Origin: Dromaius novaehollandiae | Taxonomy: Eukaryota > Chordata > Aves > Casuariiformes > Dromaiidae | Assembly (NCBI RefSeq): GCF_036370855.1 | Contig: NC_088099.1 | Coordinates: forward strand, 146,585,017-146,649,016 | DNA: 64,000 nt | Direction of reading: 5' to 3' | Shown: positions 1 through 11,450 of the stretch, in pieces | Layout of the letters: each line of letters opens with the position of its first letter | Position numbering within the stretch: the stretch's first letter is position 1 | Program-made: the position numbers and the translations under genes | The notes under the pieces: model-generated | Told to the model about the DNA's origin: nothing | Database searches by the model: none | The model's input: only the letters and a program-made list of their open reading frames with translations

Positions 1-430
1 GCGATTACCGCCACACAGAGTTGTGTGGATGAGCGTACGCGGGACTAAGGCCCTAACAACGTTTTGAAATCCAGAAAACGTTACCTAAGGCTCATCAGAG
101 ACGCTCTAGCGTTTGCTCGAACGATACAGTGCCAGGTTCAAGGTAAGACTGGGACCAGAACAGGAAGGGGATGACGTAAGACAGAGTCACTCTTGGCCTG
201 GTTTAGTGAGCAGAACCCAGACAGAAAACCGGAGAAGATGACCGTACAGGCTCGTTGCACGTCTGCTAATTCTAATAATGGAAAATAAGATCCCAAAGGC
301 ATTTCCCCGCCATGGAAGTAAAAAACAAATCAAAACACCGCTGGCGGTAAGGACGCCGCGCGCATACAAAATGGGCCGAACCCCACTGCCGAACGCAAAC
401 GGCTGGGCCGAACGGGGAACAGCGCGGTGC
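1..430. other. Flank upstream of the FRAT CpG island, no gene recognised
   Basis: Apart from the two small inverted repeats, the only pattern seen is a CREB/ATF-like TGACGTAA at 172-179, next to a purine-rich CAGGAAGGGG (161-170) that contains an ETS-type GGAA. ORFs here overlap on both strands and resemble no family known to me. A divergent transcript from the CpG island could begin in this stretch, but nothing in the sequence proves it. Confidence 0.4.
11..82. repeat. Two short hairpin-forming inverted repeats
   Basis: CCACACA (11-17) pairs with TGTGTGG (22-28) across four bases. AACGTTTT (58-65) pairs with AAAACGTT (75-82) across nine bases. Both arms are perfect, but stems of 7-8 bp occur often by chance. 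No RNA family is recognised here. Confidence 0.4.
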
Positions 431-807
431 TGTGCCGGGACGGCCGCGAAGCGAATCGCACGACCCGGACCTGCTCCTGCAGGCGGGCGCACCGCCTCGG
501 GCTCGCGCAGGGACGTCCGACCACCGCGCCCGCCCCATGAAACGCGGCGCTAAAACGCCGCGCGGACCGACGGTGCGGACGGGCGCGCGGCAGCGGCGGC
601 AGCGCCGCGCACCTGCCGCGGAGCCGGCCCGCGGCGGCCGCCGGGGCAGTGCCTGAGCCCCGCGCAGGGCCCGCGGGGCCGGGCCGGGGCGGGGAGGCCG
701 CGGGCGGGCGGCAGCCATTGCCCCGCTCCCGCGGCGGCTCCCCGCCGGGCCGGGGCCGGGCTGGCCTCGCGCGCCCCCCGCGTCCCCGCCCACTCGCTCC
801 CCTCCTG

Positions 808-863
808 CCAATCAGCGCGGCCCCGCCCCCGAGACCCGAGGTGCGGGGTTTGAAAGCGGGCGG
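808..863 (+). promoter_or_regulatory. CCAAT box, GC box and CHR-like element
   Basis: A perfect CCAAT box (CCAATCAG, 808-815) is followed by GC boxes and, about 35 bp on, by TTTGAAA (849-855) abutting GCGGGCGG. NF-Y sites with a downstream CHR (TTTGAA) are typical of cell-cycle promoters bound by MuvB/DREAM. The elements are seen; their use is inferred. The start codon is about 380 bp downstream, so the cluster could serve FRAT or a divergent transcript. Confidence 0.45.
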
Positions 864-1180
864 GACCACTCGGCGCGCGGACCCGGGGGGGGGGGAAGGG
901 AGCGGGCGGCGGGGAAGCGCGGCGGCGCCCGCCCGGGGCGGTGGTCTCCCGGCGCGGGAGCGGCCGCCGAGCGCAGCGGCACGACGCCCCGCTTCGCCGC
1001 GCGCGGCCCCCGCGGCGGGCGGGGCAGCGGGGCGGTTCGGCGCGGCGGGCTCCCCCCCCCGCCCGGCGCAGTGGGAGGCGCCTGGCGGCCCGCGTCACCC
1101 ATTGTTTACAAACCAACCCCAGCGGGCCGAGCTCCAGCTCAACCGCAGCCGCCGGGGCCGCGTGTGCTCGCGCGCGTGTG

Positions 1181-1203
1181 GCGGCGGCGGCGGCGGCGGC
1201 GCC
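1181..1203 (+). repeat. GCG trinucleotide run in the FRAT 5' leader
   Basis: About seven uninterrupted GCG units end roughly 33 nt before the FRAT start codon. If the leader starts upstream, the run would be transcribed and could form stable structure in the 5'UTR. Length variation between individuals is likely for such a tract. Confidence 0.8.
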
Positions 1204-1236
1204 CTCGGCGTGTGCGGCACGGCGGCGCCGGCCGAG

Positions 1237-1839
1237 ATGCCGTGCCGGCCGGGCGAGCGCTTCCTGCTGCTGGAGCGCTCGGTCGCCGTGGGGCCGGCCG
1301 GCTCCAAGGAGGTGGACGCGCTCGTGGCCAGGCTGGGCGAGGTGCTGCAGCTGAGCGCCCAGCGGGCGCCGCCGCCCCGCGCCCCGAAGCACCTGGGCCC
1401 CGGCAGCGCCCGGGACCGCGCCGCCCCCTACTCGCCGCGCTGCAGCGGCGGCGGCGGGCTCGTGGCGCCGCGGGGGCCGGCCCCGCCGCCGGCGCACCAC
1501 CACCAGCACCACCGCGCCGAGTCCCCGCGCCCGGAGCGCGGCGGCCACCAGCGGGTCACCAAGCAGCTGTGCGGCCGCGGCTGGCTGCGGAGCGCCGCCC
1601 GCCGGAGGAAGCAGCCGCCGCCGGGGCCCGGCGAGGGGCCGGAGGAGGAGGAGGACCCGCACCGGCTCCTGCAGCAGCTCATCCTCTCCGGGAACCTCAT
1701 CAAAGAAGCCGTCCGGCGGCTCCAGCTCGCCGCGGCCGCGGCGGCGGCGGCCGCGGCCTCCACGGCGTCCAGCGGCAGCGCCTCGGCGGGGAGCAGCGGC
1801 GCGGACGGCGAGGCGGCGGCTCGGCCGCCCCTGCAGTAG
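1237..1839 (+). CDS. FRAT2: FRAT-family GSK3-binding protein (GBP), FRAT2-like
   Basis: Intronless gene of 200 codons ending in TAG. FRAT/GBP proteins bind GSK3, displace Axin and so stabilise beta-catenin in Wnt signalling, mainly in the cytoplasm. The N terminus MPCR followed by FLLLERSVAVG (9-19) and EVDALVARLGEVLQL (25-39) matches the family's first block. The GSK3-binding helix is intact: DPHRLLQQLILSGNLIKEAV (140-159), then RRLQ. Between them are Pro/Arg-rich linkers and a His cluster (88-92). After RRLQ the tail is a run of ten Ala (165-174) and a Ser/Ala/Gly-rich end, closer to human FRAT2 than to FRAT1. The frame is open upstream to 649, but MPCR fixes the start, with G at -3. It is somewhat shorter than the human proteins. 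Family membership is certain; which paralogue it is remains a judgement. Confidence 0.9.
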   Translation: MPCRPGERFLLLERSVAVGPAGSKEVDALVARLGEVLQLSAQRAPPPRAPKHLGPGSARDRAAPYSPRCSGGGGLVAPRGPAPPPAHHHQHHRAESPRPERGGHQRVTKQLCGRGWLRSAARRRKQPPPGPGEGPEEEEDPHRLLQQLILSGNLIKEAVRRLQLAAAAAAAAAASTASSGSASAGSSGADGEAAARPPLQ

Positions 1840-2620
1840 CCGCCGGCGGGGCCCCGCGGCGCAGGACTGGCGGCGGCGCCCGGACGTGGCGCTGGCGGCG
1901 GCGCCGTGAGTCGCCCCGCGCGGCGGCCGCGGGGGGAAGCGCGGGAGGCGGCGCCCCCCCCCCCCCCCCAAGGTCACCCGCCGCCGGGAGCCCCGTGGCT
2001 GCGCCGCCGCCCGGCCCCGCCGCGCTGTCACCGCCGCCCCCCTCCCCTCCTCCCTCCCCCCCGCGGCTCCTCCTCCTCCCCCCGCCGCGGAGCCGCCGGG
2101 GGTCGCGGCGCCCCCGGCCCGGCCCGGCGCCGCGCCGGCCTCGCGGGAGCCATTTGCAATAATCCCGAGTGACCCGCGCGGGGGCGGCTGCCCCCCCGCC
2201 GCCTGCGTGTCGTCCCCCCCTCCCGTTTTTTTAATTATTATTATTATTTTAACGTTTTTTTTCGGTTGTTGTTTTTCCCCGTCGCGACTGTATGAAGCAG
2301 TTTAAAAATGTGAATCTCGGAAGCTGGAAGGCAGCTGGACTTATAATTGTAAAGCCTGATGAGTGAATGGAGTCTGAGACGCGTTGTTCACCAAGGTAGC
2401 TGAAACAAGTTTGTTTGTTTCTTTTCTTAAAAAAAAAAAAAAAGAGGAAAAAAACCGCTCCCCTTCCCCAAACAAACTCAATGGCTCAACTACGAGATGC
2501 AGCTGTTGATTAAATATATGCACTTCGTACCGGAGTGTTTGAAATGTGCTCCTGATTTGCAGGACTTACTGTCTTAATTAACCTGTCTGTACTGAATAAA
2601 CGTGGTCTTGTTTTTATTTT
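1840..2620 (+). other. FRAT2: FRAT 3' untranslated region
   Basis: About 780 nt lie between the stop codon and the poly(A) signal. The first 350 nt continue the C-rich CpG island, including C homopolymers near 1960. From about 2226 the sequence becomes U/A rich, with ATTATT repeats, an A-run near 2430-2443 and GTTTGTTTGTTT, as expected for a regulatory 3'UTR tail. The boundary is inferred from the AATAAA. Confidence 0.65.
2595..2600 (+). terminator. FRAT2: FRAT polyadenylation signal AATAAA
   Basis: A canonical AATAAA is followed within 10-40 nt by a GT- and T-rich stretch (TGGTCTTGTTTTTATTTTTG), the expected downstream element. It is a strong hexamer in the right place after the FRAT stop. 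Cleavage is predicted around 2615-2625. Confidence 0.75.
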
Positions 2621-5600
2621 TGGGTCCGTGTCTCATTGTTGAGGGGAAGTGAATCTTGGTTCATGTGAGCACGACTACGCGGATGATGCTCCGATAGAAA
2701 CACCACCCCGTGATCTTCTTTCGGTTGTGAGATCTCCATTTTGCAGACAAAAAAAAAAAAAAAAAAAAAAGCCCACAACAATCCGCATAGCCTGATGCAG
2801 CGGGACACCGGTTATTAATGCACGGAGATGCAACTGAGCCCCTTTGTTTGCCAGCAGCGTTTGCTCGCACGCCACGAGACGCCCCTTCCCGCAGCCCGCG
2901 GTGGGGTGGTGGAATTCATAAGTCAAATCGTGCTGACACCAAAATTAAGTGCCTTGCTTTGGGGAAGGAATGTATCTTGTGTTGGTTATTTGTTTTTTGG
3001 GGTTTTTTTGTTTCTTTCTTTCTTCGGGGAGGTGGGAAGTCTAGGCAGTCACGCATTAGTAAGAACAAACTAAAAAAATCTATAAAACACACAATTTGAT
3101 GCTAATGTTGATTAAGTTTTAATACCTTTTCTGACTAGCTTCCTTAGGTAAATCCTACATTTGATTTTTTTTTTTTTTTTTTTTTTTTTAACAAGTCAAA
3201 GAAAGAGCTTTGAGATCTGAACTGAACACATCAGACAGACTGGAGCAAAACAATCTCCCAACCCCCACTCAATTTGAGGTAAAAGCTGCTCCTTTGAAGA
3301 AGGTAGCAATCCCACATGAAAGAAAATGGAAGATGTTTGCCTTTGTCCAAGAAAGCAATCTGAGCAGCTAGGTTTACTTGTGTGATTAGTTTTTTCAAGA
3401 TTAAATTAAATGCTCAAGATATGTTTATTTTAGATTTTTCTCTGCTACCAATTATTGATTAAAAACTGATGCTGAAGGTTGTTTTTTAGTAGTTTTTCAC
3501 GGAAATCTTTGTGCAGCAGAAACAATGTGTGCTCATTATTAGCTTTATCTTGGTTAATTTATAAGTAGATTGCAGTTTTTCCATATCAAAGCATGTAAAA
3601 TGCAAAGGAACAAGTTCAGCACATTTTAGAAAAATTGTATTGTAACCTCCTTAATTACATCTGAAGTCCTTCTTTTTCTTGTAACTTGTGCTGCTTTTGT
3701 GGCATTTTGCACAACTTGAAAGATCTAGATTTATCATTAGTTCTGATCCTCTAGTACAATGGTACAATGTGTAGGATGTCCTTACTTCAAAACAATTTTT
3801 ATTTGAAAAATTTGTTGCTTTTTTCCCCTCTTCATCCAGGGAAAAAAGTTCAATAGAATGTAAAAACAAATCTTAGCTTCAAATATAACCACTAGCCAAC
3901 AACTAAAAAACTGGTTGCTCCTGTATTTGTCCTTCAGGTGCTTAGACAGATATGTATCCACAGTGCCAATGGTGTATTTGAACTCGAGGATGGGTAGTTT
4001 AATTATCTTTACCAAAAGACCTGGAGGAAATGAGCTGAAAGCCTAATGTAGCTGATGCAGCCTGCCTTGTTATACAACTGTGGCTGAATGTCTATGTGTG
4101 TCTGTCAACTGAAATTATGAAAGCTGGTGTGCCTGACTCGAGTTTTTACCACTGATAATTACGCATCAATTCTACTATTCCCCTTTTTTCCCCCCTCTCC
4201 GTCCCCCCTCAACGAATCCAAGCCTCTGTATACTAATGAGAACAGCTAACTTTACAAGTGTCCTTTGTAGTCGTTCAAAGCCTCGAGACATTCCTTTTAA
4301 GGATTTTACTAGAATAACACTTTTCAATAAACTGGCAGTTGAAGTGAGGCTTAGAAAAGATGCTAATAAATTTCACAGTGACTGGCTGTTTTTCAAGCTT
4401 CCTAAATTACTTCTAAAATAGCTTTTACTTTCTCCTTTGTGAGATGCTGGGAGATCTATATATGAAAATGGTTGTAGTGAGCTAAGTGTTATGTAGAGTG
4501 TGTGATGATTTGGTAAAAGGATTTTTGGCACTTGTTTTGGATAACTTGCATAACTCACTGATGTGTCTTCATTGCTTGTAATGTGGACATCCTAAACTCA
4601 TGCCAGTAACCTTTACTATAACATCATATCTTCCTTATAAGTCTATAAAATTATCTTATTCAAAGTAGAGTACATGTAACTTCTTCTTAAGGAAACAGAC
4701 TAAATGTGGCTTATTTTGGTTTTGGAAGCCAAGTTTTACAAGATGTTGGACCAATTGAAATATTGCCATAAGTTTTCCATTGATTCATTGCAAATTCTGT
4801 TTTTCAAGCTTTGTCATGCAGCCTACACTGTGTGAGCATACAAACAAAAAATGAACTTCGATATAAAAGTCATTGTGTACTTTGTTTCCTGCACAGAATA
4901 AAAAATGTTGAACAGTGAAGTAAGCAGTTTTATAAGCTTTAAATAGATACCTGTGTTTTAAGGGTAGAATTTCTTTGATATGTTTAACCAATTCTGCTCC
5001 TCAAAAAACAATTAGTTGGTTTCTAGAGGAGCAAAAAGTAAATTTGGGTACATGCTGCATTTGGCCTTCACCATATACTTAGATTATCTTCATTAGTAAG
5101 TGAAAAATAGTTTACTTCAGCTTTAAATTGGAAGTATTTTGGAATTAGTGTTGCATTAAGCAAGTCCAGCAAACTATGTGGATTAAATATTCATAATAGG
5201 TATTTAGTTAGGTCTTTTGGCCATACTTTTCTTTTCCATCTCACCAGGAAAAAATGTTCAGGATTTTACTGTGAACCACATATGAGCTGTAAGCTCAAAA
5301 GTAAAGCATCTAGATATCTGTAACAAGCATTATTGCAACATATTTGGGAAGAAGTTTATTATATTTATGGGGGCCTATATTTTGGGGGAAGACTTGTTTT
5401 TAAATATTCTTGTAACCAAATACATGAAAGACTCAAAAATCATATTTCAGTGCACCTCTCTGTGGCACACAGCGTGGCACAAGGCTGCTGCCACAGCTTT
5501 TTCATTAGTAGTCTATGTTATAGCTTAATTCCTCCTGAGTTTTCTGTGTGTGACAGAAGTGTTTTCTTGACCCTTGGCCTAAAACTCGTTCGCACCATTG

Positions 5601-8600
5601 CTATATCTTGCTTGTTCTACTGTTACGTATCTTTAGCTCGAGTGAAGGTAATTCAGTTTAGCCAGAAGTCTGGCAGATAGGACGATTTTTGTCTGCTCTT
5701 CTGGCCTGGTGTCTCCTGTCCACCTTTTGGCTTACTACCATGTATAGCAACTGCACTTAGCTGCTGCTGTAAAAATTATGTTGCTAATGTACTAGGCAAA
5801 ATAAACATGGCAGGAAAGCAGGGGCTCAGTCCCGAGTCCTTAAAATCTAATTTTAAAGAAGATTCCTAGCATCTCAGAAAGTGTAAGGGAGCAGAAGGTT
5901 GTAGGCTGGTTAGCGCACAACTTGCAAACTGTCTGACCAGACCAAGCCCCAGGGTCGGCGCCCTCCATTTCCACCTAAAGAGCATTTCTCATTCCTTCCT
6001 TCCTATTCCCTGGCCCCACGATTCTCCTCTACTCCCCCTGCGTTCTCCCTTTACCCAGGCCGTTATTTTCAGCTTGGGGCTGTAATCGTTCATCTTCACA
6101 TGCCCCTCTTTGCATGGTCTTCCATGGTATTGCTCTTCCTAAATTCTAAGTAGCGTTGTTCTCCTCAGTTGCTTTTTGGTAGCTACTTTTTAGCTTGCTT
6201 TTTTGCTTGGCTTCAAATGTTATTATAGCTCAGTCACTTCTTGGTAACCAAGATTTGTTTTGTTTCATAACTTTGCGTGATGTTAGTAGGACAACTAGTT
6301 ACAAATGTCTTTCATGTTACTCCAGTTTGTACAAGGTAGGGCAGAAATCAGAGGTGAAATCCAAACCACAATGAAATCAACAGATGAAGTCAACAGAAAA
6401 AACTCTTCTAGACTTCAATGGGAATTTCCTCCTGTGTCTTTTAGAAGTAAAAACTCTTCTAGACTTCAATGGGAATTTCCTCCTGTGTCTTTTAGAAGTA
6501 GCTGGAAAACACCACCTAAAGTGCTATGATAACTACATAAATACCTTTGCAGCAACAGGAAAATGACATTTGCAACCTTTTTCCCTGAGAAATTGAGGTT
6601 TGTTCACTTTCTCTCTTTTCCATGCCATACTTCCAAAAGTGATGTTTTAACTATGTGACTAAATTCAATCAAATCTGTCAAAGGTTTGGAAATCTCATTC
6701 TGCAAGTTGTGTGACAAAAGGCATCCCATTAGAAAAAAGGAATTAGCGTCCCTATCAAGAGCAAGGTTGCAGAGTGCTCAAGGCCGTATTATTATACACT
6801 GTACAATCCGTGACAGAGTGAGCTACAGGAAATCAGGCTTCATAAATTCAGAGGCACACAGAATTAGCTGTTCTTTATGCAATATCCTGTACCTAAACTG
6901 TATTATTTTTGCTTCCCATGATCTAATCTGGTGATATCTGGTAGAGTAATATGGTTAGCTAAGGGTACTCTTCATTGCTCTAGGACATCAGCGATCAGAA
7001 GAAATTCTAAAAACACCTCATCTCTGTGCACACCTGGTCGTCACTGACTTGGCAGGACCTTCCTGAAGAGGTGCTAAAGAAAGGCTGTAGCTCCTGAGCT
7101 ATATGAAGAAGTTTAACAATATGTTCAATTGCTACCCAAAGTAGAGGTTTTACAGCGGCAACAATTCTAATACCAAAAAAACCCTACTGGAACTTTTACA
7201 GTTGGAAGCAAAGTGGTAAAATAGATAATAAATAGACCTACTTTCATTTTCCTCACATGTAGGCACTGTCAGTCCTCATCTGTGGTGCCTTCCGAGAAAC
7301 TGTGTCGCTCCGCTGAGCGTTACGAGGCTTGTTGCATCGGCTGCCAGTCAGAAATGGTCTCTGATTGATTTTACAGTCCAGAAAGGCTTTTGTTTTACAG
7401 CTCAGTGTGATCAGTTTTAGGAGTGGTACTGAATTAACTGTATTTTTCAATGTACATTTGGTGCTACTTGATGAAATGGCACCAGGATGAAAATGTTTTA
7501 TTTATAGGAAATGGATTCTGGCTGGCTTAATACTGAGTATTTGCTGCTCTAAGCATTTTGCCACAAGAGGTCGATGCTTATTCTATCTGTATCGCAGCAA
7601 TTGTCCTCGTTTAAAGGCTTAAATCTACAGAAGCAAGGGCTCTAAGTTAAGGTGACATTTGGGTTATTAGTGTACTTATATGCACATTGCAATGCCTTTT
7701 AATTTTTACAAGACTAACAGTTTCCCCCAGCAAAGTAAACAGGGCTAAAGAACCCAACTGAACATGTGTCCACACACCCCAGACTCTCCGGAAGGATGAA
7801 AAACGAGGGGCATAGCTAATCCTCTCCTGTCGTTCGAGCAGCGCTAGCAGTTGATGTTCTGGCAATACCCAGCTCTCAGTCTGTGTACAGGTATGCCCTA
7901 CCAATGCAGTATTTCATCTGTATGTCATTTTTTGGAAGGTAAAAAAGTGGAGATTTGTATTTTTCATCTGCTATAGCTATAGCTCTTCTCTTCCATTAGC
8001 TTTTACCAAGCTACTCCTCTGCGGCCTGCAATGCAGACTTCCCCTGCCAGTTCCTGCTTGGTCCTAAACAATGTCTGGCTCCTTTCTGTTGCGTCATGGG
8101 ACAAGAAAATCTTATTCCTGTAAAAAAGGAACATGTCAGTCGGGAGCTTCCTGGATGGGGAGCAGAATGGAACTAAGAGACTGAAGTTCTCCCCTCTGCG
8201 TTTGTGTAATCCTGGTTTTTCCCCTTCTTTTTTCCTTTTAATAGGGGCTGGGGATGTCAAGTACCTCTGAAAGTTGCTTACCTCAGTAGGGATTTGGAGG
8301 TGAGCCAGAGTCCCATTTTTGCCCTTCTGTTATTTTGCTGGAGACCCTTTCCTCTAAGGTTGTTAATTTGTTTTGTGACAATCCTGTTCTTTGGACTGTG
8401 GTAAGACAAAGATGCTCTGGGGCTAGGGAGTAAGCATACATGGCTTGAGTGCTTTGTAAAACCACACGCAAGCATGGGTTCAAATGTGAGTTGTTGTCTG
8501 AAATGGCACTTGTGCACAGGGTCAAATGTGCACATGTATTAACATGTTAACACTAAAAATAAAAGATAGTTCTACCCAAAGGACACATGCAATTAAACAG

Positions 8601-11240
8601 AAATAACTTTAAAATTAGATTTTTAGGAAAAATTTAGGATATCACAAAGATTGTGGAAGAATACTATTTTGATTTTTGTCTTGAGTTTAAGGCAGAAGTT
8701 CTTTTAGTGCAATACTACTTACGTTCATGTGTACCTTACCTTGATAGCTGCTTCTGGATAGGTCTCACATCATAAGTAAAAGCAGATCAGACCCTGCCAG
8801 AATCTACCAAATTATTGTAAGAAATGGAACTTCAAATGGGCTTTTTTCAGCCACCTGTTCCTAAACAAAGCAAAAATCTTCATCATAAGCGAGGTATATG
8901 TCCATGCTGAGTGACTCTTTCAAGTATACTGTATTCATGCAGGAATGGCTTGAAATTTGCAGCTAGCATAATACAGATCTGACTTAATGATCATATTGGT
9001 TTTAATTTATCTGTTATTAAAAGCCTCAATTCTTTTGGCTTCAGTATTTTTAAATGTGATTGCAATGTTTTTTCTCATTCATATGCACAAGGGTAGAGAT
9101 TTTTCTCATATTTTCCAGAGTCAGAAAAGTGTTCCTTTAGGACGGGGAAAAGAAAAGAGAAGAAAATTCATCCCAAAAGCAAACTGTGAAAAATATTTAA
9201 TACAAACTGGTATTCACTTTTAAATTGGGCAAGCACAGCCACCTAGAAAACTAAACTATTATGCAGGAGGCACTACTTTAAAGTTTCTAACTCTTAGAAA
9301 ACTGTGAAGTGGAGGGAAAGGGTTAACTTGAACGTTAAAACTGGATAGAAAGAGTAAAGCTTTTCAGTGGGTGCTTTCAACTTTACAAGTAGTCCACTCC
9401 AATTTATTTGAACTTGTGTGACTTAGCAGCAGAGATTAAGGGATTGACACCAAAGATGATCTTTCATTAGGGACAGTTCCACATAATTTAGTCTTTAAAA
9501 CTCTAGGAATTGTCATACTGGGTAAGACCTGAGCTCTAGGTAGTTGGAGATGTGGTCTCTGATGCTGGTCAGCGGCTTCACACCAGCTGCTGCATGGTAG
9601 AACATCCCCATTAGTTCTCATCCTCACGTCAAGCTGTTTGACTTCCTCTTGGAATATCCCTTTCCTGTTGTTGGGTTCTGAATCTTTAGTCATGGTTACA
9701 GGTGATTTTCTTGATAGCTGTGCATGACTATTTGGGTGGTCCAGTGCTTTTGGCTCCAGGAGACCTGACCTGCTGTGGTCAGTCAGCCCATGCTGCTACA
9801 CTTGTACACAAAGCTGGCTCCTGTGGAGGGCAGCCAGACCATGGTCGGGATGGGCAGAGTGACAAGGCTGCCCTTGTAAGAAGCAAAAAGCCTGGCAAGC
9901 TGGGAACTGCCTGCTGGCTGTGGCTGTCAGATGCTCCTGATAGCTCTGTCGACTTCTGGGTGCTAATGCGGAAAGCTGACAGTGAAAGAGCAAGGATGAC
10001 CATTGCCGATGGAAGCTGCCTCCGGAGAGGTGCGTGGGACTGGAGAAGGGACTCTTCAGGAGCTATTGGAACTGACCAGAAAGAGAAGCAGAAGATGAGC
10101 AAGAGAAAACCATCCCCGAAGTCGAGAGATTTTGAAGCAACACAAGGAAGTGAAGGACTCTAGGAAAAAATGATTTCAGACAATCCAGACTTTGGTACCT
10201 ACGCTGAAACCCAGAGGTGCGGTTAAACCTCAATTCCCCTTACTAATGCCTAGAGAGGATGATTCCTAAAGCTTTGAGAGCAGACTATGGAGCCTCATCG
10301 TGAGAGGGAAGAGACTATTAGAGGCCCATCTGGAGAGCTGTAGGCACAAACAAGCTTCCCGATGAGGAAAAACAGTAGCATGGCAGAGGAAGGGAAGGCA
10401 GGCTCGCTGCAGCTTCCCCCGGCTTGCTACAAAAGAGTGCTGACATGTGGAGACTGACTATAGGCAGCATTTATCCAGCCCTTTTCTGTGTGTTGATGTG
10501 TTCTTGGCGTCGGCACCTGCCTGGGTCACTTTGGAGTTTTTCTCTTTTGCTTTCATTGATCATTTCCTCGACTGTGGGTTTGCACAGGCAGAACAGAAAT
10601 AATTATTTGAGGGCTTGGTTGTATTTACTTCTGTTTTGGTACTCCCTGATACCCCAGCACTTGAGATCTGAATCTTTTGTCTAACACTGCACATAGAGGC
10701 CTCAGCTTCCTCCAGCTACCCTAGACAGAAGTGGAAATATAGCATTGCTCAGTTCTTATTTCCATAGTTGTGGCTATAAAACAGAACTGGGAGATGTGTC
10801 CTGCCTCTCTCCCTGGTTGTTGCAAAGCTAGTAGTTTTGAAAGTAGTGAAGTTAAGCAGTTACGTCTTCCTCTTCAAGTTACTTTTTTTTTTTATTATTA
10901 AATTAATTGCTGCTGGGCTCCAACTCATATGACAGTGAGCAAAATTAAATATAAAGGATATCTGTTATTATCTAGCTGTTCTGGCTGTACATTCAGCAGT
11001 GATGACAAAGCTTTTGTCAGTACCACAGACCTCCGTGCTTACATGGTCAGCACGGCCCTCCACTGCAATCCTGCCTGTGGCAGTCTTAGTGCTGAGACTC
11101 ATGGCACTGGCAGAGCTTGCGATCAACTGCTTTCTGTCAATCACTGGGATGATTCGGTGGTTAACACTCATACTGTGTACGGCAGTGTGTCTGAGGCACT
11201 GAGAACCTGATTAAAGTTTGCCACATCCTTGAGTTTCCAG
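2620..11240. other. Intergenic region without a recognised gene
   Basis: AT-richer DNA with many stop codons in all frames; the longest ORFs show no family resemblance. It contains an A-run (about 2749-2770) and a T-run (about 3164-3189), other short homopolymers, and one perfect 51-bp tandem duplication (6398-6499). No splice-flanked exon with recognisable protein similarity was found on either strand. Distal enhancers or exons of non-coding RNAs cannot be excluded by eye. Confidence 0.6.
6398..6499. repeat. Perfect 51-bp tandem duplication
   Basis: The unit at 6398-6448 (starting AAAAACTCTTCTAGACTTC) is repeated without a mismatch at 6449-6499. Identity over two full copies in otherwise unique DNA implies a recent event or a copy-number polymorphism. 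The unit length is a multiple of three, but no coding frame is supported. Confidence 0.9.
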
Positions 11241-11242
11241 CT

Positions 11243-11450
11243 GGTTATAAGGAGAAACCTCTTGCCCATGAGGACAGTGTGGCATTGGAAGAGGTTGCCC
11301 ACAGAGTCCTCAGCAGTTCTTAAGCCCAGGCTGGGTAAAGCCCTGAGCAACCTGGTCTGACCTTAGAGTTGACCCTGTTGTGAGCAGGAGGTTGGTCTAG
11401 AGACCTCTTGAGGTTCTTCCAATCTGAATTATTGTATGACCCTGTGATCC
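11243..11450 (+). mobile_element. CR1 LINE 3' end, decayed, sense orientation
   Basis: The stretch follows the CR1 3' end in order: AGGAGAAACCTCTTGCCCA, then a GGCATTGGAAGAGGTTGCCC block, GAGCAACCTGGTCTGAC, GGTTGGTCTAGAGACCTC, and the terminal TTGAGGTTCTTCCAATCTG followed by ATTGTATGA-type repeats. It is 5'-truncated and clearly diverged from a young copy, with no remaining ORF. The left boundary is approximate. Confidence 0.85.

Larger units (their letters stand above)
430..2200. promoter_or_regulatory. CpG island covering FRAT promoter and coding region
   Basis: The interval is very G+C rich and full of CpG, unlike the AT-richer DNA that follows from about 2.2 kb. It contains an NF-Y site (CCAATCAG, 808-815), GC boxes just after it (about 819-830), a TTTGAAA element (849-855) followed by GCGGGCGG, and a (GCG)n run at 1181-1203. 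There is no TATA box at a sensible position. The long overlapping ORFs on both strands here come from high G+C, which makes stop codons rare. Confidence 0.8.

Noticed and set aside
649-1236. In-frame extension of the FRAT reading frame upstream of 1237
   Set aside because: The frame is open only because the DNA is very GC rich. The family N terminus MPCR starts at 1237, and the upstream residues are Pro/Arg/Gly/Ala low complexity without family match.
550-2031. 493-codon - strand ORF antisense to FRAT
   Set aside because: Arg/Ala/Pro-rich shadow of the CpG island with no domain; typical of stop-poor GC-rich DNA.
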